Notes: generated by a model from the sequence alone, not told the origin. A stretch of DNA of 64,000 bases from an uncultured Treponema sp. (GCA_946411505.1 CAMKEG010000001.1:806001-870000); one strand, 5' to 3'; shown: positions 35,747 through 44,270, counted from the first letter of the stretch. Numbers and translations: made by a program.

Positions 35747-36723
35747 TAGTTAGCCCCCTGAACATTTTCGTCAATTTTGATAATCTCTTTGTCGGGATTC
35801 TCAAACTCGTCCTTTTCCAAGAGAACGGTGTCCTCGGCCTCGATGCCGGCGACGGGCTCGTCTCCAAGAGGCTTTTCGACGTCGGCCTTTTCGGCGTAGT
35901 CGCTGGAAGCCTTGACCTTGGCCTTGGCTTCGTCAAGGGCCTTTTGAGCCTCGGCGCGCTTTGCGGCTACGTCCTTGGCCAAAGCTTCAAAACTTGAGGC
36001 CGCTTCCTTGTAGCTGTTAAGGGCGCCTTCAGGATTTGAAGTCGAGAACTGCTGGTCACCCTTGAGAATCAAATTTGCGTAAGACTTGTACTCTTCTTTT
36101 CTGGCAATCTGCGCCTTGACGGCGTCGGCGGCCTTCTTTTGCGCTATGGCCTCCTTGCGCGCGTCAATCGCGAATTTTTTATAGGACTTGAAGAAGACCG
36201 CGTAGTAAGCGTCGTAGGCTTCTTTCGCTTTTTTGTTGAGCGCTGCGCCGGGAGTCACGGGAACGACGACCATCGCGTCAAACTCTGAAAGCGCCTTTTC
36301 TCCGGCGTCGTAGTCGGCCTGGGAGTTGGCGGCCAAGCCCTCGTTGTCAATTCGCTCCTTAAGCTTCCTGGCCTTGGCGGCATAAGCCAAGGCGTCGTAA
36401 CGGGCCTTTATCTCGGCCAATTCCTTGCTGTGGTCCTTGCCGTCGTTGAGAGCCTTAAGGGCCTCAAAAGCCGCGTCGTTGACCGCGAAGGCGTCCGCGT
36501 AGGCGTCCTTGGCTCCGGCGTCCAAAGCCGCTTTGCGGGCGGATTCCACAGCCGACATTGAATCTCCGTTGTCAACAGGAGCCTCCTCTTGAGCGGGAGT
36601 TTCTTCTTTTACTTCTTGAACAGTTTCTGTTTTCGCGGGTTCTTCCGCAACTTGCTCAGTCGATTTGCACGACGCGAACCATACGGCGAGCGCCACGCAG
36701 AAAAGCAGAGAAAGTTTTTTCAT
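35746..36723 (-). CDS. Alanine-rich lipoprotein, TmpA-like
   Basis: A 325-residue lipoprotein with lipobox WFASC (Cys19), a Glu/Pro/Val-rich linker, then long Ala/Lys/Glu helices with tetratricopeptide-like spacing (GDQQFSTSNPEGALNSYKEAASSFEAL) and an acidic tail. It is probably displayed in the periplasm or on the outer membrane and acts with the LysM-like protein encoded next. I used the second of two adjacent ATGs (36723), which has GGAGG five bases upstream. A plausible promoter lies near 36,740-36,775. Name by analogy to the treponemal TmpA antigen only. Confidence 0.65.
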   Translation of the reverse strand: MKKLSLLFCVALAVWFASCKSTEQVAEEPAKTETVQEVKEETPAQEEAPVDNGDSMSAVESARKAALDAGAKDAYADAFAVNDAAFEALKALNDGKDHSKELAEIKARYDALAYAAKARKLKERIDNEGLAANSQADYDAGEKALSEFDAMVVVPVTPGAALNKKAKEAYDAYYAVFFKSYKKFAIDARKEAIAQKKAADAVKAQIARKEEYKSYANLILKGDQQFSTSNPEGALNSYKEAASSFEALAKDVAAKRAEAQKALDEAKAKVKASSDYAEKADVEKPLGDEPVAGIEAEDTVLLEKDEFENPDKEIIKIDENVQGAN

Positions 36724-36860
36724 CATGCCCTCCATAATTTTAAAAATATAATATATTGTACCATAAATTTCCAATAAAGACAACTTTTTTTGCGAAAATT
36801 AGATGAAAAAAAGCGAAAAGCGTTGTATAATGGCGCAATAACTCGCTCAAGGAGAACAAA

Positions 36861-37082
36861 ATGGACGACTTTTCGTTTAAAATTGAAGAAGAAATCGCGG
36901 TCATTTCAACGGGAAAGGGCGGCTGGAATTTGGAGCTTAACAAAGTGTCTTGGGGAGACCGCCCCGCAAAATACGACTTGCGCCCCTGGTCGCCAGACCA
37001 TCAAAAAATGGGAAAAGGCCTGACATTCACCGAGGAAGAGCTTAAGGCCCTCAAAGAAAAACTTTCGGCGCTCGCCATTTGA
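36861..37082 (+). CDS. PC4/YdbC-family single-stranded DNA-binding protein
   Basis: A 73-residue protein with the PC4-like core: FKIEEEIAVISTG, GWNLELNKVSWGDRPAKYDL and RPWSPDHQKMGKG, followed by a short helix. YdbC proteins are small homodimers that bind single-stranded nucleic acid. AAGGAG precedes the ATG and a TATAAT (36826-36831) with an ATGAAA -35 lies upstream. It stands alone between tmpA (divergent) and holA (convergent). Confidence 0.85.
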   Translation: MDDFSFKIEEEIAVISTGKGGWNLELNKVSWGDRPAKYDLRPWSPDHQKMGKGLTFTEEELKALKEKLSALAI

Positions 37083-37103
37083 CAAAGCGCGGCTACTTCC
37101 GCC

Positions 37104-38123
37104 TTACGCGGGCCAGCCTTCCTCCCAAACGGCGAGGGAGGCGCCCTTCTTGGCCACAATCGAATAAATCATCGTCTGCAAAAGGGTGTCTTCCATTCCG
37201 CCGCCCGACGAGCGGATTTGCATGTCCACGCGGGCAAGCAAGGCCTTAATCGCGACGGTCTGGCCCAAGGTCCAGCAACGAGAGGCGCCTTCAAATTGCG
37301 TCCTGCTTTTTTTGCTCGCAAAGCCGTTGGTCTTAAGGCTAAAATCGTCGGTCTTTCCGGCCCGCCTTAAATTGTGCCAGGCCTCAAGGCGCCTAAAGCA
37401 ATAGGCCAAACCGGCAATCAGCGGAACGCTTGACGAATCCTTTGAAAGGCGAATTTTTTGCAAAATGCCTAAAGCGGTCTCAAGGCGTTCCGGAACGGGC
37501 TTGGCGTTTTGGGCCATCGCGTCAAAAAGCGTGAAGGCGCTTTCCTCGCGGTTGTGCTCTATAAGCTGGTCGACGTTTTGAACGGTGATTTTGGCGCCGG
37601 GCTCAAAGACGGCAAAAAAGCGCGAGCACTCGCTTTTGAGCGCCTGCGTGTTGTTCTCGACCAAGTCCAAAATTTCTTCGCAAGCGTCGTCGTCAATCGA
37701 AAAGCCGTTCTTGGAAAAATAATTCTTGAGCCAAGGAATTTTTCTGTCCTCGAACATTTCCCAAAACTGCTTGCGGTTTTCTTTTGGAACAAGCTTTTCC
37801 AGCTTGGAGTCGCAGGAAATTTCGTCGCTGACCAAAATCAAGACGCTTGCCTCTCCGGCGCCGTTAAGCCAGGCCGCGATTTTGTCTATGTCTTCCTTTT
37901 TCTTGATTGTCTCGGCGCCGTTGTAAACCACGCAAGTGGCCGCGCTAAAAAGGGATTCGGAGTACAATTGAACAAGCGCGCTTTGGGGGTCCGTTTCCAC
38001 CGAATAATAGGTGTAGGACTCCAGGCTGCCAAATTTATCATTGAGGGATTTTTTTACAGCGGCCACGGCTTCGCTTCTTTCGCCGATTTCCGGGCCGCTA
38101 AAAAGATATATGGGCGCGCTCAT
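37104..38123 (-). CDS. holA: DNA polymerase III delta subunit HolA
   Basis: HolA is the clamp-loader subunit that opens the sliding clamp. The 339-residue protein is divergent, as is usual for delta subunits, but has the expected order: an N-terminal nucleotide-fold-like part (PIYLFSGPEIGERSEAV, VVYNGAETIKKKEDIDKI), LIEHNREESAFTLFDAMA where family members have the VLxxNNE-type segment, and a C-terminal helical collar (LIAGLAYCFRRLEAWHNLRRAG). It lies last in a row with lexA, HPr and hprK, only 16 bases after lexA, so it is probably cotranscribed. Confidence 0.85.
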   Translation of the reverse strand: MSAPIYLFSGPEIGERSEAVAAVKKSLNDKFGSLESYTYYSVETDPQSALVQLYSESLFSAATCVVYNGAETIKKKEDIDKIAAWLNGAGEASVLILVSDEISCDSKLEKLVPKENRKQFWEMFEDRKIPWLKNYFSKNGFSIDDDACEEILDLVENNTQALKSECSRFFAVFEPGAKITVQNVDQLIEHNREESAFTLFDAMAQNAKPVPERLETALGILQKIRLSKDSSSVPLIAGLAYCFRRLEAWHNLRRAGKTDDFSLKTNGFASKKSRTQFEGASRCWTLGQTVAIKALLARVDMQIRSSGGGMEDTLLQTMIYSIVAKKGASLAVWEEGWPA

Positions 38124-38139
38124 TTATGGAACAATGCCG

Positions 38140-38751
38140 TCAGTAAGTGCGAACCAAGTTGGCCAAGGTTCCCACGATGCGGACTTCAGTGCAGTAAATC
38201 GGATTGAAGGCGGGATTTTCCGGCTGCAAACGGATTCTGTTCTGCTCCTTGTAGTAGCGCTTCAAAGTTATGGCGTCGTCAAGGACGGCCACGACAATCT
38301 GTCCGTCAATCGCGTCGTTGGCCTGCTCCACAATCGCCAAGTCGCCTTCCAAGATTCCGGCGCCAATCATGCTCTGGCCCCTTACGCGCAAGGCGAAATA
38401 ACTTTTTCCGGGCCGGATGAAAGGCTCAGTCAACGTCACGTAGCCGTCCAAATTCTCCTCGGACAAAAGGGGCTTTCCGGCCGCGATTGTTCCCAAAAGC
38501 GGAACCTTGTCAACAAAAAGCTTGGGCTCCTTCTGGCGCTCGTCAACCAAAATGCGGATTGAGCGCGACTTTTTTTGCACGAGGGAAATAAAGCCTTTTT
38601 TTTGCAAGGCCACCAAATTGTCCTGAACCGCGCGGATTGACTTTTCAAAATGGTCGCTAATCTCTCTAACCGTCGGGGGAAAAGCGTTCTCTTCAATGAA
38701 ATCGGCGATATAGTTTAAGACATCTTTTTGAACTTGTGTAATCTGCTTCAT
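38140..38751 (-). CDS. lexA: LexA SOS repressor
   Basis: LexA represses DNA-damage genes and cleaves itself when RecA is active. The 203-residue protein has an N-terminal winged helix (PPTVREISDHFEKSIRAVQDNL), the Ala-Gly cleavage site in GTIAAGKP, the catalytic Ser in RGQSMIGAGI and the catalytic Lys in AITLKRYY. GGAGG precedes the ATG. It lies 15 bases after the HPr gene, an unusual partner. I did not find a clear self-operator upstream of it; its transcript probably begins at hprK, HPr or an unrecognised promoter. Confidence 0.95.
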   Translation of the reverse strand: MKQITQVQKDVLNYIADFIEENAFPPTVREISDHFEKSIRAVQDNLVALQKKGFISLVQKKSRSIRILVDERQKEPKLFVDKVPLLGTIAAGKPLLSEENLDGYVTLTEPFIRPGKSYFALRVRGQSMIGAGILEGDLAIVEQANDAIDGQIVVAVLDDAITLKRYYKEQNRIRLQPENPAFNPIYCTEVRIVGTLANLVRTY

Positions 38752-38766
38752 ATTTTTTCCTCCGAA

Positions 38767-39033
38767 TTATTCTTCCTCAAATTTTCCGTCGAACAATTTT
38801 TCAATCGCGTTGGCGGCGTCCTGCTCGTCGCTTCCTTCCACCTTGAGCGTGATTGTGGTGTTGTAGCCGGCCGCCATTGTGATGACGCCCATAATTGACT
38901 TTGCGTTAACGACAATCGAATCTTTTTCAAGCGAGATTTCGCTTTCGTATTTATTCGCCAATTGCGCGATAAGAGAGGCCGGACGCGCGTGAATGCCGGC
39001 CCTATTTTTTACTGTCAAAATTTTTTCTACCAC
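38767..39033 (-). CDS. ptsH: HPr phosphocarrier protein
   Basis: An 88-residue HPr. The active-site His is in AGIHARPA, and the regulatory serine lies in KSIMGV, the site that HPr kinase phosphorylates. The start is GTG 39033 with GGAGG five bases upstream; a TTG four codons earlier is in frame but overlaps the ribosome-binding site. hprK lies immediately upstream. No enzyme I or sugar permease is in the window, so the pair may work mainly as a signalling switch, as is common in spirochaetes. Confidence 0.95.
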   Translation of the reverse strand: MVEKILTVKNRAGIHARPASLIAQLANKYESEISLEKDSIVVNAKSIMGVITMAAGYNTTITLKVEGSDEQDAANAIEKLFDGKFEEE

Positions 39034-39060
39034 AATGTCCTCCAAAGCTTTTTATATATT

Positions 39061-40050
39061 TTAATACGAATCTTCCGTTCCGTAATAGGCGGCTTGAGCG
39101 TCGCCGGTTTCAATCCATTTAAGAATGTTCTGGTTAAAGTCGCGCGCGCTGTTGTAGCCCATCTTTTTAAGGCGCTCGTTCATGGCGGCGGCTTCAATGA
39201 TGATGGGCAAGTTGCGGCCGGGCTTAACCGGAATTTCAATCGAAGGAATCTTGACGCCCAACATGTCGGTCTCGCGCGCGGCCGTTCCCAAACGGTCGTA
39301 AACCTTGTTGGGATCCCATTCCTCCAACTCGACCACAAGCTGTATTTCCTTTTGCTCGCGGATGGCTCCGATTCCGTACAGCTGGGAAATGTTGATGATT
39401 CCCAATCCGCGAATTTCCATATGGTGGCTTATAAGGGAGTTGGCTCCCCTGCCAAGAATCGTGTTTCCGTTGACGCAGCGAATCTCAATGATGTCGTCGG
39501 CCACAAGGCGGTGGCCGCGCTCAATAAGCTCAAGAGCCGTTTCGCTTTTTCCCACGCCCGAATGTCCGCCCAGCATGATGCCGACGCCGTACACTTCCAC
39601 CAAAACGCCGTGCAAGGTTTTGTGGGGCGCGAAAATGTTTGAGAAAATGCGGGTAAGGCGGGCCGTAAATTCCGAGGATTCCAAATCCGTAAGCAAAACG
39701 GCGCAACAAGCCTCCTCCGCTATTTCTATGAATTCGGGAGTGGGCTCTCTGCTAGATGAAAAAATGCAGCAGGGAATTTGATAAGCAAAAAGGTGGCGGA
39801 TTGTGTCGGTGCGGCCTTCATGCGAAAGCTTGTTCAAATAAGCCACCTCGCCGCGGCCAAAAAGCTGGACGCGATTGTAGGCGAAGGCCTCAAAAAAACC
39901 GGACAAGCCCAAGCCAGGCCTGTTGATTTCCGGAACCGACAATTCCCTGGAAAGCCCCCGCCTGCCGGCCACGCAACGCAAGTTAATCGCGTCGTGTCCC
40001 GCCAAGTCAAGGTTCAAGAGGTCAAGAATTGTCCACTTTTTTTCGGCCAT
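39061..40050 (-). CDS. hprK: HPr kinase/phosphorylase
   Basis: HprK phosphorylates or dephosphorylates the regulatory serine of HPr according to the metabolic state. The 329-residue protein has an N-terminal DRTGG-like domain and a C-terminal kinase with the P-loop GGHSGVGKSETALELIERGH, the DDI segment and the HprK signature EIRGLGIINISQLYGIGAI. The ATG at 40050 is seven bases after the -10 box of a near-perfect promoter, with no Shine-Dalgarno; in-frame extension upstream runs through the promoter. HPr follows after 27 bases. Confidence 0.95.
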   Translation of the reverse strand: MAEKKWTILDLLNLDLAGHDAINLRCVAGRRGLSRELSVPEINRPGLGLSGFFEAFAYNRVQLFGRGEVAYLNKLSHEGRTDTIRHLFAYQIPCCIFSSSREPTPEFIEIAEEACCAVLLTDLESSEFTARLTRIFSNIFAPHKTLHGVLVEVYGVGIMLGGHSGVGKSETALELIERGHRLVADDIIEIRCVNGNTILGRGANSLISHHMEIRGLGIINISQLYGIGAIREQKEIQLVVELEEWDPNKVYDRLGTAARETDMLGVKIPSIEIPVKPGRNLPIIIEAAAMNERLKKMGYNSARDFNQNILKWIETGDAQAAYYGTEDSY

Positions 40051-40057
40051 ATTGTAT

Positions 40058-40086
40058 ACTATACACAATTAGCGGCGGCCTGTCAA
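40058..40086 (-). promoter_or_regulatory. Leaderless-type promoter of hprK
   Basis: TTGACA (40086-40081), a 17-base spacer and TATAGT (40063-40058), then ATACAAT and the ATG at 40050. The expected start site is the A of the ATG or the base before it. This is one of the clearest promoters in the window. Confidence 0.8.
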
Positions 40087-40186
40087 TTGCCGCTCGTATT
40101 TTTTGTTTGAAAAACACTAACAATTTTGTTCGAGCGGTTTCGCCGCGACCTGCGGTCGCTGCCTAGCCACGGCTTTATCAGTACCG

Positions 40187-40474
40187 CTATTTGCCCTGAA
40201 TCTTGTCCTTTTCCTTCTTGATTTTGTTGTCCAAAACGTCCATGACCTTGTTGAGGGCCGCTCCAAAGTCAAAGTCTTCGGCGGCCACATGGGCCTGCGC
40301 GCCCCAACGGAAATTGGCCGTTATGTCAAAGGCGTACTGCTTGTCGTGCTTGACCTGGGTAATCAAGTCGACAATCAATTCGTCGGCGTAGTCAACGCGC
40401 TTCAACTTCTTTTCTATCATGTCCGACTGTTTTTGTTCCAATTCAAATCCCACCGCTTTTACTGTCTTTGTCAT
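40187..40474 (-). CDS. hpf: Ribosome hibernation promoting factor (HPF/RaiA, short form)
   Basis: A 95-residue short-form HPF: MTKTVKAVGFELEQKQSDMIEKKLKR and an acid-rich DFDFGAALNKVMDVLDNKIKK helix. It binds idle ribosomes at the decoding centre and silences them in starvation. AAGGAGCG precedes the ATG at 40474; a longer frame upstream starts in an AT-rich intergenic stretch and is not supported. It sits between rpoN and hprK, in the order also seen in proteobacterial rpoN operons. Confidence 0.9.
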   Translation of the reverse strand: MTKTVKAVGFELEQKQSDMIEKKLKRVDYADELIVDLITQVKHDKQYAFDITANFRWGAQAHVAAEDFDFGAALNKVMDVLDNKIKKEKDKIQGK

Positions 40475-40641
40475 ATATCGCTCCTTGTTACAGTGATTGC
40501 GCGCTTTTTTTGCGCGTTTCATACATTATACCACGCATGGGAAAATAAAGCAAATTATTTTTTTAAGAAGGCGGAAGTCGTGTCAAGAGAAACAAGCCCG
40601 CGCGGGTCTGCTCTTCTTTGGAAAAAAATAAAAAAGGACTG

Positions 40642-42093
40642 TCATCTTTCGTAGGAAGAAGTGATGTTCATCTGAGCGCGGTATTTGGCCACAGTGCGGC
40701 GGGCAACTTTTATTCCGCGTTGGGCAAGCGCGTCGCAAACTTTTTGGTCGCTCATTCGCTTTTCGGAATTTTCCTCCAAGATTTCTTGGATTTGGCGCTG
40801 AACATTGTCCTTGGACGTGTCCGAAACGGCGGACGAGAAAAAATATTTTACCGGAAAAAGGCCCCATTGGCATTGAATGAATTTTGACGAGGCCATTCTG
40901 GAAACCGTGCTTTCGTGAACGCCTATTCGCTCGGCAATGTCCTGCATTTTTAGCGGAAGAAGATGGCCCGGCCCCTTGTCAAAAAAATCCGCCTGCCATT
41001 TCGCGATGGCGCAGGCCGCCTTTGCCATCGAGCTCTCGCGGTATTCCAAGGCCTCCAACAAATTTTTTGCGTCCAAGGCGGCCTTGGCAAATTCCTTGCT
41101 TCCTTGCGCCTTGGCAAAATCGCGCGCGAGACGCACAATTGGAATTCCCCGGTCGGAGATTCTTACCTTCAGGGCATAGTCCGCGTTGACATAAACAATC
41201 CTGTTCACGTAATCAACTTCTTCCTTTAACTCGGAACTATCGCCAACAAGCTTTTCGATGTAAATGTCGGGAAAAATAAAATTCGCGCTTTCCTGCGAAT
41301 AATCCCTCGCCGGAATCGGGTCCAAAGTTTTTATAAAGTCCAGCGCCTCCTCCACGTCGGAAAGCTTGAGCCCCTTTAAGTAGGAGAACGTTTCATTTGC
41401 AAAGGAAAGCTTTTCCCTCTCCGCCAAAAAGCCCTGAATTTTTTCCAAAATTTTTTTGCCCTGCGGGGGATTCAAAAAATCAAAGTGGCCGTCAAGCAAA
41501 AAAAGCGCGGCTTTGTTGGCCCCGCCCTTTAACTGGGCTTGAAGCAAAAGGCTTTTTTCAACGTTTTCCGCGCAAACGCCCGGCGGGTCAAAGGACTGGA
41601 CAATCTTTAGACATTCTTCCAAAAGCTTTTCGTCCTGGCCCAACTTTTTGTCAATCAAAGACGCCGGCGCCAAAATGTAAAAGCCGCGCGAATCCAAGTT
41701 GCCGATTATTTTTTGGCAAAGCGCCTTTCGCTTGCCGTCAAGTGGAAGCAAATTCAGTTGCTCGCTTAAATGGGAAAAAAGGCTTTTTCGCTCGTCAGGC
41801 CTGCTTTCCAAAATTTCTTGGAAGGCGTCGGACTTTTCTTCGCCGGCCGCCGACGAAAAGCCGGAGCGCGAATTTCCGTCGGCCGACACCTTGTAGCGCG
41901 CGCTTTTTAGGCCGCTTTCAAAATTGTCGGAAACAATTTCAAGCGCGGGATTGCTTTGGGCTTGCGACAAAATTTCCTCGCGCAAATCTTCCGCCGGCAT
42001 CGAAAGCAAATTCAAGGATTGAATTTGCTTTTGGCTCATGCGCTGCGCCTGAATTTGAGAAGCCCTTTGCTGCTGCGAAAATTTCATCGCCAT
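40642..42093 (-). CDS. rpoN: RNA polymerase sigma-54 factor RpoN
   Basis: Sigma-54 directs RNA polymerase to -24/-12 promoters and needs enhancer-binding ATPases. The 483-residue protein has the N-terminal activator-interacting region (FSQQQRASQIQAQRMSQKQIQSLNLL), a core-binding region (SLIDKKLGQDEKLLEECL, DPPGVCAENVEKSLL) and the RpoN box ARRTVAKYR near the C-terminus. The start ATG at 42093 (or the ATG two codons later) lies six bases from the -10 box TAGTAT at the edge of a 33-bp palindrome, with no Shine-Dalgarno. No enhancer-binding protein is encoded here. Confidence 0.96.
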   Translation of the reverse strand: MAMKFSQQQRASQIQAQRMSQKQIQSLNLLSMPAEDLREEILSQAQSNPALEIVSDNFESGLKSARYKVSADGNSRSGFSSAAGEEKSDAFQEILESRPDERKSLFSHLSEQLNLLPLDGKRKALCQKIIGNLDSRGFYILAPASLIDKKLGQDEKLLEECLKIVQSFDPPGVCAENVEKSLLLQAQLKGGANKAALFLLDGHFDFLNPPQGKKILEKIQGFLAEREKLSFANETFSYLKGLKLSDVEEALDFIKTLDPIPARDYSQESANFIFPDIYIEKLVGDSSELKEEVDYVNRIVYVNADYALKVRISDRGIPIVRLARDFAKAQGSKEFAKAALDAKNLLEALEYRESSMAKAACAIAKWQADFFDKGPGHLLPLKMQDIAERIGVHESTVSRMASSKFIQCQWGLFPVKYFFSSAVSDTSKDNVQRQIQEILEENSEKRMSDQKVCDALAQRGIKVARRTVAKYRAQMNITSSYER

Positions 42094-42099
42094 AACTAC

Positions 42100-42132
42100 A
42101 TACTACCACATTTTTTTAAAATGTGATAGTAT
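42100..42132. promoter_or_regulatory. 33-bp palindrome with divergent -10 boxes
   Basis: ATACTA-c-CACATTTT (42100-42114), spacer TTT, AAAATGTG-a-TAGTAT (42118-42132): both arms match except one position. Read outward, each end is TAGTAT, a -10 box, 6 bases from the rpoN ATG and 7 bases from the 42,140 ATG. Conventional -35 boxes are not seen, so a regulator bound to the palindrome may set both promoters. Confidence 0.75.
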
Positions 42133-42139
42133 AAAGGGC

Positions 42140-43462
42140 ATGAAAAACTTTGATAAATACGGACTATCCGTTCCGGAAATTCTTTTGCCCAAAAACATCG
42201 ACGTAAAAAGCTGGAGCGTCGTGGCTTGCGACCAATACACGCAAGACAGGGACTATTGGGCCGCCGCGCAAAAAGCGGCCGACAAAAAGCCTTCCAGTTT
42301 GAACTTGATTTTTCCCGAAGTCTACTTGAACGACGACGGAAAGGCGGAGCGCATAAAAAAAATAAAGCGAACGATGGCCTCCTACATCGACGGCGGAATC
42401 TTCACCGCGCCGCAAAAAGAAATGGTCTACGTGGAGCGGACGACCGCTTACGGCCGCGTCCGAAAGGGCTTGGTCGCCGCGCTTGACTTGGACAGCTACG
42501 AATGGAAGCCCTTCTCCACGGCCTTGACCCGCGCGACCGAAGCGACAATCCTGGAGCGCATTCCGCCCAGAATGGAAATCAGGCGCGGCGCCCCCTTGGA
42601 GCTTCCGCACATAATGCTTTTGGCCAACGACCCCGGCCGCCTCTTGGTCGAAGGAATCGGAAACAAAATCAACGCCCGCAAAGACGCGCCCATTTACCAA
42701 GGCGAGCTAATGCAAAAAAGCGGCTCGATAAAAGGCTGGGCCGTATCCTCCGACGACGACCTAAAAAGCGTCGAAGCCGCGCTCCAAAAACTTTACGAGG
42801 CCGGAAGCAAAAACGGCTCCACATTTTTGTTCGCGGTGGGAGACGGAAACCATTCGCTTGCCACGGCCAAGGCCGTTTGGGAAGAAGAAAAAAAGCGCCT
42901 GCAAGAAAGCGGCGCCAAGGCGGAAGAAATTCAGGAAAGCCCAGTCCGCTTTGCCCTTGTTGAAATCGTGAACATTTACGACGAAGGCTTGACTTTCGAG
43001 CCGATTCACAGGGTTGTCTTTAAGGCGGACTTCGCCGCGCTGATTGATTTCATCAAGGAAAAGTTGGACGGAACTGTCGTCCAAACAAAAGACAAGGAAG
43101 AGCTTGAGGCCGCCGTAAAAAAATCGGCCGCCGACTTTGGCTTTTACTACAAGGAAAACGGAGAGCAAAAATGCGTCCTTTTGACGACAAAAATCACGGA
43201 CTTGGCCGTAAGCCGCTTCCAGCCCGCGCTCGACGAGTTCCTAAAGACGCAAGACGGCTCGGAGCTTGACTACATTCACGGCGCCGACGAAATTTTCAGG
43301 CTGGGCCAAAAAGACGGAGCGTTGGGAATTCTTCTTCCGCCCGTCGCAAAGGACTCCTTCTTTGACACAATCGGAAGCCTTGGCCCCTTGCCGCGAAAAA
43401 GCTTTTCAATGGGAGAGGCAAGCGAAAAGCGCTTTTACTTGGAGGCGCGGCGGCTCTTTTAG
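42140..43462 (+). CDS. DUF1015 family protein
   Basis: A 440-residue protein of the widespread DUF1015 family, with the N-terminal VPEILLPKNIDVKSWSVVACDQY motif and the conserved VGDGNHSLATAKA stretch (about residue 232). DUF1015 proteins have been linked by context to serine and sugar-phosphate metabolism in some bacteria, but I know of no settled function. It is transcribed divergently from rpoN across the 33-bp palindrome. Tandem repeats begin at its stop codon. Confidence 0.85.
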   Translation: MKNFDKYGLSVPEILLPKNIDVKSWSVVACDQYTQDRDYWAAAQKAADKKPSSLNLIFPEVYLNDDGKAERIKKIKRTMASYIDGGIFTAPQKEMVYVERTTAYGRVRKGLVAALDLDSYEWKPFSTALTRATEATILERIPPRMEIRRGAPLELPHIMLLANDPGRLLVEGIGNKINARKDAPIYQGELMQKSGSIKGWAVSSDDDLKSVEAALQKLYEAGSKNGSTFLFAVGDGNHSLATAKAVWEEEKKRLQESGAKAEEIQESPVRFALVEIVNIYDEGLTFEPIHRVVFKADFAALIDFIKEKLDGTVVQTKDKEELEAAVKKSAADFGFYYKENGEQKCVLLTTKITDLAVSRFQPALDEFLKTQDGSELDYIHGADEIFRLGQKDGALGILLPPVAKDSFFDTIGSLGPLPRKSFSMGEASEKRFYLEARRLF

Positions 43463-43649
43463 CGGCAAAAAAATTGCTTGCAAGACCAAAATTTCTAGTT
43501 AGCCGCATAAGTCGCAACGCTGCGCTTGCGGATTGTTAGCGGCAATAAAATCGTTTGCAAGACTAAAATTTCTAGTTAGCCGCATAAGTCGCAACGCTGC
43601 GCTTGCGGATTGTTAGCGGCAAAAAAAATTGCTTGCAAGACCAAAAAGG
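43459..43649. repeat. 77-bp tandem repeat, two full units and one partial
   Basis: Units start at 43,459, 43,536 and 43,613 (the last about 37 bases) with TTAGCGGCAANAAAAT and run through CTAGTTAGCCGCATAAG to GCTTGCGGATTG. Units one and two differ at about three positions in 77. The first unit starts with the stop codon of the DUF1015 gene. A diverged single copy in the other orientation lies after tsaD near 56,470-56,545. Confidence 0.9.
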
Positions 43650-43655
43650 GGCGGC

Positions 43656-44264
43656 CTAAGATTCAAGCCAAGCCTTGAGGGATTCGGCCACGCTTTCCAT
43701 GGCGAGCGGCTTTTTGAACAATTTTTGGGCGCCCAAGCCGAGCGCCTTTTCTTCAAGGCCTTGGTCTTGCAGCGCCGTAATCACAAGAATTTTGGGCTGG
43801 CAAAAAAAATCGTCTTTTACAAGGCGCTCGCAAAGCGAAAAGCCGTCCACGCCCGGCAAGTCCAAGTCCAGGATAATGAAGCCCGGCTTGGCTTGCGAGC
43901 AAAGGGCGCCGGCCTCAAAGCCGTCATAGGCTTGGAATATTTCAACGCCCTTAAAAGTTTTTTCCAAATATTTGGCCAAAACCAAGTTAAGGCCCTTGTC
44001 GTCGTCAACGATTAAAATTTTTCTTGGCTGATTTTCGTCTTTGGGAGGAAGCGCGTCCAGCACCTCTTGCGGAACCTGCATCTTGCGGCTGGCCATAAAG
44101 TCGGCCAAATCTTCCGGGTAAACCCGGTACTGGCCGCCCGGCGTCTTAAAAGCCTTCAAATGGCCGGCCTTAATCCAATTTATTGAAGTTTGGTTGACGA
44201 CGCCGCAAATCTTGGCAACTTCCAGCGCCGAATAAATATGCCTGTTCCGACCTTTTTGACTCAT
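43656..44264 (-). CDS. HTH (excisionase/MerR-type) plus receiver-domain response regulator
   Basis: A 202-residue protein with a DNA-binding helix-turn-helix at the N-terminus (YSALEVAKICGVVNQTSINW, WIKAGHLKAFKTPGGQYRV, an excisionase-like wing) and a receiver domain after it: acidic pocket ILIVDDDKG, phospho-acceptor Asp in IILDLDLPGVDG, Thr in ITALQDQG and Lys in LFKKPLAM. The usual order is receiver first, so this is an inverted layout. No histidine kinase is encoded next to it. The promoter TTGACA-17-TAGAAT (44299-44271) ends six bases before the ATG and there is no Shine-Dalgarno, so a leaderless mRNA is likely. Confidence 0.88.
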   Translation of the reverse strand: MSQKGRNRHIYSALEVAKICGVVNQTSINWIKAGHLKAFKTPGGQYRVYPEDLADFMASRKMQVPQEVLDALPPKDENQPRKILIVDDDKGLNLVLAKYLEKTFKGVEIFQAYDGFEAGALCSQAKPGFIILDLDLPGVDGFSLCERLVKDDFFCQPKILVITALQDQGLEEKALGLGAQKLFKKPLAMESVAESLKAWLES

Positions 44265-44270
44265 ATCTCT

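Noticed and set aside
40051..40068. Upstream in-frame start for hprK
   Set aside because: The extension reads through the promoter -10 region and matches no family N-terminus.
43459..43649. Repeat array that could be taken for CRISPR
   Set aside because: The 77-bp units are directly adjacent without unique spacers, only 2.5 copies, and no cas genes are near.
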